Below, one piece after another: positions 32,776 to 40,285 of a DNA stretch of 43,558 bases. The notes beneath the pieces are model-generated. The model saw nothing but the letters and a program-made list of their open reading frames with translations, was not told where the DNA came from and ran no database searches. Positions within the stretch are counted from its first letter, which is position 1, and each line of letters opens with the position of its first letter. The translations under genes were made by a program, and so were the position numbers. Where the stretch lies: the NCBI GenBank assembly GCA_015056365.1, contig SVGM01000019.1:1-43558 (forward strand). Direction: 5' to 3'. This stretch comes from Clostridiales bacterium (GTDB lineage Bacteria > Bacillota > Clostridia > Christensenellales > Aristaeellaceae).

Positions 32776-33330
32776 GTGTCCGATACTGTGAAGCAGGTAG
32801 CCATGAGAATTCAGGATCTTCGAGAAATCTCGGACTACACCGTCGAGGAAATGGCAGAAGCTCTGGAAGTACCCGTTGAAGAATACCGCAAATACGAAAG
32901 CGGCGAAGTTGATATGCCCATCAGCTTTCTGGTAAAGCTGGGCGAGGTTTTCCATGTGGACATGACCGAATTGCTTACCGGCGAGGCGCCCCGCCTCAAC
33001 GTGCTCAGCGTCACCCGTGCCAGCAAGGGTCGGGAAGTGAATTGTCACGACCAGTACGTCTACAAAAACCTTGCATATAACTTCATGAATCGCAAGATCG
33101 AGCCCATGTACGTCACCGTACCGCCGGATGTAAACAAGAAGCTGGAGCCTAACAGCCACGACGGTCAGGAGTTTGACTATATTCTCTCCGGCTCCCTCAG
33201 GCTGGTCATCGGCAAGCACGACATCGTGCTCTACCCCGGCGACAGCGTGTACTACGATTCCCGTTACCCCCATGCCATGCAGGCTGTGGGCGAGGAGCCG
33301 GTGCATTTCCTTGCGATCGTTATCCCCTAA
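32776..33330 (+). CDS. XRE-cupin transcriptional regulator
   Basis: A 184-residue protein: helix-turn-helix of the XRE/Cro type at residues 8-62 (VEEMAEALEVPVEEYRKYES), then a cupin domain at about 90-184 (EFDYILSGSLRLVIG, YPGDSVYYDSRYPHAM). Such proteins usually bind a small ligand in the cupin and control an adjacent metabolic gene; here that is the acyl-CoA synthetase 39 bases downstream. Start is GTG 32776 with GGAGG 11 bases upstream; the first residues after it lack a better ATG. Ligand unknown. Confidence 0.92.
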   Translation: MSDTVKQVAMRIQDLREISDYTVEEMAEALEVPVEEYRKYESGEVDMPISFLVKLGEVFHVDMTELLTGEAPRLNVLSVTRASKGREVNCHDQYVYKNLAYNFMNRKIEPMYVTVPPDVNKKLEPNSHDGQEFDYILSGSLRLVIGKHDIVLYPGDSVYYDSRYPHAMQAVGEEPVHFLAIVIP

Positions 33331-33369
33331 GGGCCATTCACAAGCCGCACTAAAGGAGTTTGGTAACTG

Positions 33370-35523
33370 ATGCTTGCAGATCGCTATATCCGGACGGATC
33401 TGTGTTCCCAAGAGGACTTTGAGAAGAATTTCACCCTCAATGTGCCGGAGCATTTTCATTTTGCCTACGACATTGTGGACGAATATGCCCGCATTTCCCC
33501 GGAGAAACCTGCGCTGATCTGGGCAGATATCAAGGGCAACGAGCGCCGTTTCACCTTCGGCGAGATCGCCCGCATGAGCGACCAGGCGGCCAATGTATTT
33601 GCCGCCCATGGTCTCCAAAAGGGCGACCCTGTGGTTCTGATGATGAAGCGCCGCTGGCAGTACTGGATCGCCGCAGTGGGCCTGCTGAAAGTGGGCTGTG
33701 TGCTGATCCCTGCCACCGCCCAGCTGCAGAAGAAGGACATCGTCTACCGTGTGCAGGCCTCCAGCGCCAAAGCCATCATCTGCGTGGAAGAGGACGAGGT
33801 GCGCCGGCATGTGCTGGCCTCTGCTGAGGATTGCGATACCCTCAGCTGCCTGTTCACCCTGGGTGACTGCGAAGGCTTCCTGAACTTTGACGCCGAGCTG
33901 GAAGCAGCCTCTCCCGTGTGGGAGAAGCCTGCCGAGCTGCCCAAGAACGACGACATCATGCTGATGTACTTCACCAGCGGCACCACCGGCATGCCCAAGA
34001 TGGCCGCTCATAGCTGGACCTATCCCATCGCCCAGACCGTGACCGCCTATTACTGGCACAATGTGGGCGATAATGACATCCACATCGCCGTTGCCGACAC
34101 CGGCTGGGCCAAGGCCGGCTGGGGCAAGCTGTACGGCCAGTGGATCTGCGGCGCGACCCTGTTCGTGTACGATTTTGACCGTTTCATTGCTGCCGATATG
34201 CTCAAGATGCTGGAAAAGTACAAGGTAACGGCCTTCTGCGCGCCGCCCACCGTGTACCGCTTCATGATCAAAGAGGATCTTGCCTCCTATGACCTGAGCA
34301 GCCTGCGCTGGGCTAACTGCGCCGGCGAGCCCCTGAACCCCGAGGTCTACGACCGCTTCCTGGAGGCTACCGGCATCAAGATCCATGAAGGTTTCGGTCA
34401 GAGCGAGACCACGCCCTTGCTCATGACCAGTAAGTGGATGGAGCCCAAGACCGGCTCCACTGGCCGCCCCTCCCCAGCGTATCAAATCGCGCTGGTGGAC
34501 GCAAACGGCAACGATGTAGAAGACGGTGTGGAGGGCGAGATCGTCATCCGGCTGGACAAGGGGCATCCGGCGGGTTTGTTCCTTGGCTACCACCGCAATC
34601 AGGAGCAGACCGACGCTGTGTTCTACGATGGTCTGTATCACACCGGCGACATGGCCTGGCGTGACGTGGACGGTTACTACAACTTCATCGGCCGCAGCGA
34701 CGACGTAATCAAGTCCAGCGGCTACCGTATTGGTCCCTTCGAGGTGGAAAGCGCCCTGCTCACCCACCCGGCTGTGCTGGAATGTGCCATCACCGCCGTG
34801 CCTCACCCCGACCGCGGCCAGGTGGTCAAGGCCACCATTGTGCTCATGAAGGGCTATCTGCCCAGCGAAGAGCTGAAAAAAGAGCTGCAAAAGCACGTCA
34901 AGCAGGTCACTGCCCCCTACAAGTATCCCCGTATCGTGGAGTTTGTGGACGAGCTGCCCAAGACCATCAGCGGCAAGATCCAACGCAAATTGATCCGTAC
35001 CGGTGACTCCACGGGCAGCGCGGAAAAGTTGCAGGTTCGCAATGCAGTCGCCGACGATGCGGAAGCCCTGCTCACCTACCTGAGCCAGATCGGCGGCGAG
35101 AGCGACAACCTGACCTTTGGTGCAGACGCTTTCGACGATATGACGGTGGAAGGCGAGAAGGAGTACATCGCCGGGATCGGCGAAAAGAGCCTGATGCTGC
35201 TGGGCATCATGGGCGAGGAAATTGCCACGCTGGCTACCATGAAGGTATCCTCCAAGCAGCGCGTCAGTCACCGTGCCTCCCTGTCCCTGTCGGTGAAGAA
35301 AAAGTTCTGGCACCGGGGCATCGGCACCCAGATGCTGGGCAGGATGATCGACCACGCCAAGCAAAACGGCATCGAGGTGCTGGAAGCCCAGATCCGTGCC
35401 GATCACACTGCCGCCATCGCTCTGTGCGACAAGTGGGGCTTTGAAAACATCGGAACATTCAAGCGCTTCCTGCGTGTAGACGGCAAGGACTATGACGCCG
35501 TTCTGATGAATCTGTATCTGTAA
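33370..35523 (+). CDS. Acyl-CoA synthetase fused to a GNAT acetyltransferase
   Basis: A 717-residue protein. Residues ~25-545 are an AMP-forming acyl-CoA synthetase, with FTSGTTGMPK (201-210), the GFGQSETT motif, YHTGD and the A10 lysine K536 in ISGKIQRK. A short linker leads to a GNAT domain from residue ~556 to the end, with the acetyl-CoA-binding stretch HRGIGT. The reaction is fatty acid + ATP + CoA to acyl-CoA, AMP and PPi; chain length is not deducible but the family is medium-chain-like. In other bacteria a separate GNAT (AcuA/Pat) switches off such enzymes by acetylating the K536-equivalent, so this fusion may regulate itself. AAAGGAG precedes the ATG; the XRE-cupin gene is 39 bases upstream. 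Confidence 0.93.
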   Translation: MLADRYIRTDLCSQEDFEKNFTLNVPEHFHFAYDIVDEYARISPEKPALIWADIKGNERRFTFGEIARMSDQAANVFAAHGLQKGDPVVLMMKRRWQYWIAAVGLLKVGCVLIPATAQLQKKDIVYRVQASSAKAIICVEEDEVRRHVLASAEDCDTLSCLFTLGDCEGFLNFDAELEAASPVWEKPAELPKNDDIMLMYFTSGTTGMPKMAAHSWTYPIAQTVTAYYWHNVGDNDIHIAVADTGWAKAGWGKLYGQWICGATLFVYDFDRFIAADMLKMLEKYKVTAFCAPPTVYRFMIKEDLASYDLSSLRWANCAGEPLNPEVYDRFLEATGIKIHEGFGQSETTPLLMTSKWMEPKTGSTGRPSPAYQIALVDANGNDVEDGVEGEIVIRLDKGHPAGLFLGYHRNQEQTDAVFYDGLYHTGDMAWRDVDGYYNFIGRSDDVIKSSGYRIGPFEVESALLTHPAVLECAITAVPHPDRGQVVKATIVLMKGYLPSEELKKELQKHVKQVTAPYKYPRIVEFVDELPKTISGKIQRKLIRTGDSTGSAEKLQVRNAVADDAEALLTYLSQIGGESDNLTFGADAFDDMTVEGEKEYIAGIGEKSLMLLGIMGEEIATLATMKVSSKQRVSHRASLSLSVKKKFWHRGIGTQMLGRMIDHAKQNGIEVLEAQIRADHTAAIALCDKWGFENIGTFKRFLRVDGKDYDAVLMNLYL

Positions 35524-35529
35524 AAATGT

Positions 35530-35573
35530 GGACGAGGCTTTGCGCCCAAACCAGCCGCGAAGCCTCGTCCTTT
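35530..35573 (+). terminator. Intrinsic terminator of the acyl-CoA synthetase
   Basis: GGACGAGGCTTTGCG (35530-35544) pairs with CGCGAAGCCTCGTCC (35556-35570, one wobble), followed by TTTGTATTT. First of two tandem terminators. Confidence 0.78.
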
Positions 35574-35580
35574 GTATTTA

Positions 35581-35625
35581 CCAACAGCCGAACGCTTTTG
35601 CTGCGTTCGGCTGTTGGTCTTTTTT
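35581..35625 (+). terminator. Second tandem intrinsic terminator
   Basis: CCAACAGCCGAACGC (35581-35595) pairs perfectly with GCGTTCGGCTGTTGG (35603-35617), followed by TCTTTTTT. It is the stronger of the two and lies between convergent genes. Confidence 0.88.
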
Positions 35626-35653
35626 GATCCATTTTTCAGATGTTGCTTTTCCG

Positions 35654-36163
35654 TTATCCCAGTATCTTTTCCATCAAAAGAAAGCGTCCCATGCGCCAGT
35701 CGGCAGTGCCTGCCTGACGGAACCCCCGCTTCTGATAAAGCCGTAGTGCGTAAGGATTTCGTGTAAACACATCCAGCCTGAGGGAACGCACGCCGCTGTT
35801 CAGGGCTTCCTGCTCGATGTGCGCCATTGTTTGGTTTCCTACACCCAGGTTCTGAAAATCCGGGTGCACGCACAGCCGATGCAGAACGCGCCAGTCGCCG
35901 TCGCAGCACTGCCAGTCCGCCGCATGGTATTCCTCGTCACAAAGCCGATTGAGTACATATACCACCGCAACACGGCCGCGTATCTCGCCCACACGCAGGT
36001 GGCCGCTCTCGCAATCCCGCCTGAAATCATCCACAGTGGGATACACTTCGTCCCACTGTTCGATTCCCGCGGCATTCATCGCAAGGATGGCAGCCTGAAC
36101 CAGCGCATCGATTTCCGCAAGATCGGATGCACAGCCCTTTCGAAAATGCAGCGCTGCTTCCAA
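35654..36163 (-). CDS. GNAT-family N-acetyltransferase
   Basis: A 169-residue acetyltransferase with the GNAT core: LHRLCVHPDFQNLGVGNQTM (acetyl-CoA loop, Q.LG.G) and LDVFTRNPYALRLYQKRGF near the C terminus. The substrate is unknown. I chose the TTG at 36163 because AGGAGG lies exactly 8 bases upstream; the ATG at 36199 adds 12 residues but lacks a site. It lies 81 bases after the first M42 gene; that gap holds a GC hairpin (36216-36232) without a T-run. Likely the last gene of the M42 operon. Confidence 0.83.
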   Translation of the reverse strand: MEAALHFRKGCASDLAEIDALVQAAILAMNAAGIEQWDEVYPTVDDFRRDCESGHLRVGEIRGRVAVVYVLNRLCDEEYHAADWQCCDGDWRVLHRLCVHPDFQNLGVGNQTMAHIEQEALNSGVRSLRLDVFTRNPYALRLYQKRGFRQAGTADWRMGRFLLMEKILG

Positions 36164-36244
36164 ATCGCTTACCTCCTCTGCCTGCCGACTCAGGAACATG
36201 GCCTTCTGCCGGGGTGCGGGGCTGCGCCCCGCATCGTCCGCTTC

Positions 36245-37231
36245 TTACTTCAAATACTCCACCAGCAGCTTCTTCGCCGCGTCCACATCCCTAAGGTCGA
36301 TCACCTCGCAGGCACTGTGCACATAGCGGCATGGAATCGATACGGTGCAGACCTTCACGCCGCCCCGGCTAAGCTGGATGGCACTGGCGTCGGTGCCGCC
36401 GAAGGGCAACACTTCACGCTGGGTGGGCACGCCAGCGGCTTTGCCGGCTGCCAGCAAGTCGCTGAACAGTTCAGGATTGGAGATGCTGCCGCGATCCATT
36501 ACCTTAATGGCTGCACCTGCGCCCAGCTTGACAGCGGGCAGCTTGGTCTCGGGGGTGTCACCGTTGGCGGTTACATCCAGGGCAATGCCGATATCCGGCT
36601 CCACGCCGTAGGCAGCGGTCTTCGCGCCGCGGCAGCCCACTTCCTCCTGGGTGGAGAAAACAGCGATGATGGTATTGCGGGTCTGCTTTGGCAGTTCCTT
36701 GAGCACAGCCACCAGCAACGCACAGGCGATGCGGTCATCCATGGCGGGAGCCGCTACCTTGTTCTCGCCCAGACGGAAGCAATCGTTGCTGTAAACAGCC
36801 ATATCGCCCAGATTGACCATAGTAAGGGCTTCTGCTTCGTCCTCTGCGCCAATGTCAATGAACATATGCTTCATGGCAGGGGTCTCGCCCTCCCGGACGG
36901 GTTCGCGGCAGATGATACCCTGAACACCGTTACCAAAGGTGACGTGGCGGGTCAGGCTGGCGTTCATGCTGATGCCGCCCACGGGCATTACGCGCAGGAA
37001 GCCTTCCTTCTCCACAGCCACCACAACAAAACCAATATGATCCATATGGGCGGACAGCATGATGCGCTTGCCGTCCTCCGCGCCCTGCTTTTCGCAGATC
37101 AGGTTGCCCAGTGCATCCCGACGAATGGTATCCACAAAAGGCTTCACCATCTCCTCGATGGTATCGGCCACAAGGGTCTCGCGCCCGGTAGGACCGTAGG
37201 CGTTAACAAGCTTTTCAATCAAATCATACAT
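36245..37231 (-). CDS. M42-family metalloaminopeptidase (third of three in tandem)
   Basis: A 328-residue TET-type peptidase. Metal and catalytic motifs: SAHMDHIGFVV, AAPAMDDRIAC, STQEEVGCRGAKTA, ALDVTAN (metal D) and the final VHSACEV (H). GGGGGAG lies before the ATG, 14 bases after the previous gene's stop. It is last of the three adjacent paralogues in transcription order. Cytoplasmic; expected to remove N-terminal residues from oligopeptides. Specificity (acidic, hydrophobic or basic) cannot be read from the sequence. Confidence 0.94.
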   Translation of the reverse strand: MYDLIEKLVNAYGPTGRETLVADTIEEMVKPFVDTIRRDALGNLICEKQGAEDGKRIMLSAHMDHIGFVVVAVEKEGFLRVMPVGGISMNASLTRHVTFGNGVQGIICREPVREGETPAMKHMFIDIGAEDEAEALTMVNLGDMAVYSNDCFRLGENKVAAPAMDDRIACALLVAVLKELPKQTRNTIIAVFSTQEEVGCRGAKTAAYGVEPDIGIALDVTANGDTPETKLPAVKLGAGAAIKVMDRGSISNPELFSDLLAAGKAAGVPTQREVLPFGGTDASAIQLSRGGVKVCTVSIPCRYVHSACEVIDLRDVDAAKKLLVEYLK

Positions 37232-37245
37232 GGGTAAGCTCCCCC

Positions 37246-38289
37246 TTACTTTTCAAGATAGGCTTTCGCCAGCTGATACTGAGCCTCCACGTCGCTGAGC
37301 GCGCAGACGGTGGAAGGGCTGTGGATGTAACGGCAGGGCACGCTGAGCACGCAGGTGCGAACGCCCACGCCGGTGCGCTGCATCACGCCGCCCTCGTTAC
37401 CGCCGGATACGCTCATCTTCACCTGATGGGCTGCGCCGCAGGTTTTGGCGACGGCCATCATTTCAGCGAACATCTCCGGCTGGGCGATGGAGGCGTTGTC
37501 CATAAAGCTGATGGCAACGCCCTGCCCCACCTTGCATACTTTCGATACTTCGGGCATGTCGCCTGCATCGTTGGCTGTGGTGCCTTCCAGGGCGATGGCC
37601 ACATCCGGCATCAGGCGGAAGGCTGCGCCGGTAGCGCCGCGGCAGCCCACTTCCTCCTGACAGGTGAAGACAAAATCCGTATCGCCGGAAACGTTTGCAT
37701 CCAAAAGCCGAAGCATATTGTAGCAGCCCACCCGGTCGTCGGCAGCCTTGCACAAAAGCAGGCCGTCGCCAAAGGGCGTGTAGGGCGTATCAAAGGTGAC
37801 GGGGGTACCGGCAGGGGCGTGGCGCAGGGCTTCATCCTTGTCCTTTGCGCCAATGTCCACAAACAGCTGATCGATGGGCAGCACATTCTTACGGTCTGCC
37901 GCCGACTGCTGATGGATCGCCATTGCGCCGATGACGCCAGAAATGGCCTTTTTCTCATCCTTGCCATCCTTGGCGGGCACGTCGTAGCCCACCTTCACCC
38001 GCTTGGAGACCAGCACCCGAGGGTCGATGCCTCCGACGGCACGCACCCGCAGGAGGCCGTCGTCGGTGGCATTGATGACCATCAGACCCACCTCGTCCAT
38101 GTGGGCGGTGAGCATCACATGGGATGCGTCAGGATTCTTGCCCACCTTGTGGGCGATCACGTTACCCATGCGGTCGATGGTCACGTTGTCTTTGCCCAGC
38201 TTTTCGACGCATTCGTGGTAGATGGCCATGCGAACGAGTTCTTCCCGTCCGCTGATGCCCTGCAGTTCACAAAGCTTCTTCAGCTCCAT
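37246..38289 (-). CDS. M42-family metalloaminopeptidase (second of three)
   Basis: A 347-residue paralogue with TAHMDEVGLMV, KAADDRVGCY, TCQEEVGCRGAT and YIHSP. At the position where the first and third copies have a metal-ligand Asp (ALDV/VLDV), this one has ALEGT, an Asp-to-Glu change that other M42 proteins also show. It carries an extra loop (DGKDEKKAISG) absent from the shorter copy. Its start overlaps the end of the upstream copy by 10 bases, so translation is coupled. Confidence 0.94.
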   Translation of the reverse strand: MELKKLCELQGISGREELVRMAIYHECVEKLGKDNVTIDRMGNVIAHKVGKNPDASHVMLTAHMDEVGLMVINATDDGLLRVRAVGGIDPRVLVSKRVKVGYDVPAKDGKDEKKAISGVIGAMAIHQQSAADRKNVLPIDQLFVDIGAKDKDEALRHAPAGTPVTFDTPYTPFGDGLLLCKAADDRVGCYNMLRLLDANVSGDTDFVFTCQEEVGCRGATGAAFRLMPDVAIALEGTTANDAGDMPEVSKVCKVGQGVAISFMDNASIAQPEMFAEMMAVAKTCGAAHQVKMSVSGGNEGGVMQRTGVGVRTCVLSVPCRYIHSPSTVCALSDVEAQYQLAKAYLEK

Positions 38290-39350
38290 AGATCCTCATC
38301 CCACCTTTCGTCGAGTTCGCACAGGAAGTGCGCCAGCAGGCGTCCGCATTCCTTCATTACGTTCATATCCAGCAGTTCCACCGTTGTGTGCATGTATTTC
38401 AGCGGCAGATCGATCAGCACGCAAGGAATGCCTGCGCGAGCCACCTGTACGTTGTCCGTATCGGTGCCGGTACGGCTGGTGGCATGCTCAGTATTCAGCT
38501 TGATGTGGTGATCGCCGGCTGTCTTTTTCAGCTTGTCAAGCAGCTTATGCTGGATGAAGGGGCCGTAGGTGGCGGCAGGCGCATCCAGCGGCACGGTGGT
38601 GTCGGGGCGGCTGGCGGGGATGGTGGCATGGGACACATCCAGTACCACCGCCAGATCGGGAACCACGGTATACGCTGCCACGGCTGCGCCCTTGCAGCCC
38701 ACCTCCTCCTGAGAAGTGGCTACAAAATACACGTCGCACATATGCTGCATCCGCTGCAAGCGCTCCGCAGCCTCCAGCAGCACGCCCACGCAAGCGCGGT
38801 CGTCCATGGTCTTGGCGGCGCAGCGGTCATTGAGCAGCTTGGTAGCAGGGCCGCAAAGAGTGATCAGGTCACCGATGGCAACCTTTTCCCGAACGGCTTC
38901 CGCGCTGAGACCAAGATCCACAAACAGGTCTTCCCGCTTATAGTTGCTGCGGCGGTCAGCGTCTGACAGAAGATGGGGCGGTACTGCTCCCACCACGCCG
39001 GTGAGCACCTCGCCGCTGAGGGATGCGTGTACCTTCACCACGCCGGCAGGCAGGATGCGGGGATCCACGCCACCCACCTGACCCATGCGCAGGGTGCCGT
39101 CCTTCAGGATGTCGGAGACCATCAGGGCGATCTCATCCTGATGGGCGCACAGCAGCACCTTGGGAGCAGGCGAGCCGTCAGGGGTTGCGATGGTGGCTTT
39201 TTTGCAGGCGATGACATTGTACAGCGGATCGATCTCCACGCTGTCTACCAGCGGACGGAACCATTCCGCCATCCACTGGGACACCGGGCCTTCATGGCCG
39301 CTGGGGCCGTGCTGCACAGCCATGCCTTCCAGATAACGATAAATATCCAT
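38280..39350 (-). CDS. M42-family metalloaminopeptidase (first of three)
   Basis: A 356-residue paralogue with CAHQDEIALMV (Gln in the H.D motif region: H-Q-D), AKTMDDRACVG, TSQEEVGCKGAA, VVLDVSHA and YMHTTVE. ATG 39350 has AAAGGA 10 bases upstream; the frame is open for 30 more codons back but these cross the promoter at 39391-39419. First gene of the M42 operon, overlapped by the second by 10 bases. Confidence 0.93.
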   Translation of the reverse strand: MDIYRYLEGMAVQHGPSGHEGPVSQWMAEWFRPLVDSVEIDPLYNVIACKKATIATPDGSPAPKVLLCAHQDEIALMVSDILKDGTLRMGQVGGVDPRILPAGVVKVHASLSGEVLTGVVGAVPPHLLSDADRRSNYKREDLFVDLGLSAEAVREKVAIGDLITLCGPATKLLNDRCAAKTMDDRACVGVLLEAAERLQRMQHMCDVYFVATSQEEVGCKGAAVAAYTVVPDLAVVLDVSHATIPASRPDTTVPLDAPAATYGPFIQHKLLDKLKKTAGDHHIKLNTEHATSRTGTDTDNVQVARAGIPCVLIDLPLKYMHTTVELLDMNVMKECGRLLAHFLCELDERWDEDLWS

Positions 39351-39390
39351 ATGTCTCTGTCCTTTCAGAGGAACTTTGTTCAGCGGCTTT

Positions 39391-39419
39391 ATTATACTCT
39401 CATTTCTGAATAGGCGCAA
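39391..39419 (-). promoter_or_regulatory. Sigma-A promoter of the M42 operon
   Basis: On the minus strand TTGCGC (39419-39414), 17-base spacer, consensus TATAAT (39396-39391), 40 bases before the first M42 start. It lies between the XRE/DUF5680 stop and the M42 operon. Confidence 0.75.
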
Positions 39420-39446
39420 CGGGACTTCATTTGTATACAATATAAG

Positions 39447-40130
39447 CTACCTCAGCCGCCCACCGTGGAAGAAGCACTCGTATACCTTCTCGCCCTGCCA
39501 GCGGATCTCCTCATAGCCCTGAAACCAGTCAAGGCTGCCGTCCATGGTGCATTCATAACGATTATCCCCGTCCTCATACCGGGCAGGGCCGCGGAAAGGG
39601 CGTTCATCGGGAGCGCCCCGAAGCGCTGCCTTCAAAAAATCGCCGCTGAAGTCCGAACCCAACACCCGCCCGCAATAGTTCATGGCATAAACAGGCTGCC
39701 CGTCCTTCCATACAGCCTCCTCGCCTGCGAATTGCTGACCACCGAGCCAGGTGTCGATGTACAGCCAGTCTTCTTCCTGGTAATGATAATCATGGGACGC
39801 AGGACGGCTGGCAGCTGCTTCCTCGCCATATCCAGCGTACGTTTCTTTGCTGGCCCTGGCAAGGAAACGAAGAAGCGCCTCATCCTGCGGCTGAAGTGCA
39901 CTGCCGGGGATCGTCTTCTTTTGCTTACAATCCGTATCCTCTCTGACCAGATAATCCACCGTCACTTGAAACAAGCGGCTGATGGCCAGCAGGCTGGCGA
40001 TTTCCGGTTCGCTCTGTCCATTCTCCCACTTGGAGACTGCCTGCCGGGATATATTCAGTTTTTCAGCCAATGTCTCCTGAGAGTAGCCGCGGCTATGGCG
40101 CAGCATGGCCAGTTTGCTTCCGAATGTCAT
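39447..40130 (-). CDS. XRE-family regulator with DUF5680 domain
   Basis: A 227-residue protein: HTH of the Cro/XRE type at residues 3-60 (LRHSRGYSQETLAEKLNIS, VSKWENG), a linker, and a C-terminal DUF5680-like domain at ~85-227 (DWLYIDTWLGGQQFAGEEAVW, YAMNYCGRVL, WQGEKVYECFFHGG). DUF5680 has no known function; its aromatic, Gly-rich pattern suggests a small-ligand or protein-binding fold. ATG 40130 has AGGAGG upstream. It may regulate the M42 operon that follows on the same strand. Confidence 0.87.
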   Translation of the reverse strand: MTFGSKLAMLRHSRGYSQETLAEKLNISRQAVSKWENGQSEPEIASLLAISRLFQVTVDYLVREDTDCKQKKTIPGSALQPQDEALLRFLARASKETYAGYGEEAAASRPASHDYHYQEEDWLYIDTWLGGQQFAGEEAVWKDGQPVYAMNYCGRVLGSDFSGDFLKAALRGAPDERPFRGPARYEDGDNRYECTMDGSLDWFQGYEEIRWQGEKVYECFFHGGRLR

Positions 40131-40152
40131 ATTGATCCTCCTCCTTTTTTCT

Positions 40153-40181
40153 ATCATACCGCAGCTTTTTGCCTGTCTCAA
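40153..40181 (-). promoter_or_regulatory. Sigma-A promoter of the XRE/DUF5680 gene
   Basis: On the minus strand TTGAGA (40181-40176), 17-base spacer, TATGAT (40158-40153), 22 bases before the ATG at 40130. Confidence 0.75.
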
Positions 40182-40240
40182 CCGCCCGTACGCGGCAGCA
40201 GCGCAACCATTCGTTGCAAGCCCTCCAACCAGCAAACCAA

Positions 40241-40283
40241 ACAAATAAAAGCAGCAGCTCTTGTAGCTGCCGCTTTTATTTGT
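40241..40283 (-). terminator. Intrinsic terminator of the repeat surface protein
   Basis: ACAAATAAAAGCAGCAGCT (40241-40259) pairs with the segment 40265-40283 with one mismatch around a 5-base loop; on the minus strand the 3' arm ends in a T-rich run (TTTTATTTGTTTGG). It begins 3 bases after the stop at 40286. Confidence 0.82.
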
Positions 40284-40285
40284 TT

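Noticed and set aside
32731..35406. 891-residue open frame on the minus strand
   Set aside because: Antisense of the XRE-cupin and acyl-CoA synthetase genes, which have motifs, ribosome sites and a promoter.
36216..36232. Terminator between the third M42 gene and the GNAT gene
   Set aside because: GCGGGGC/GCCCCGC forms a short stem but has no T-run on either strand.
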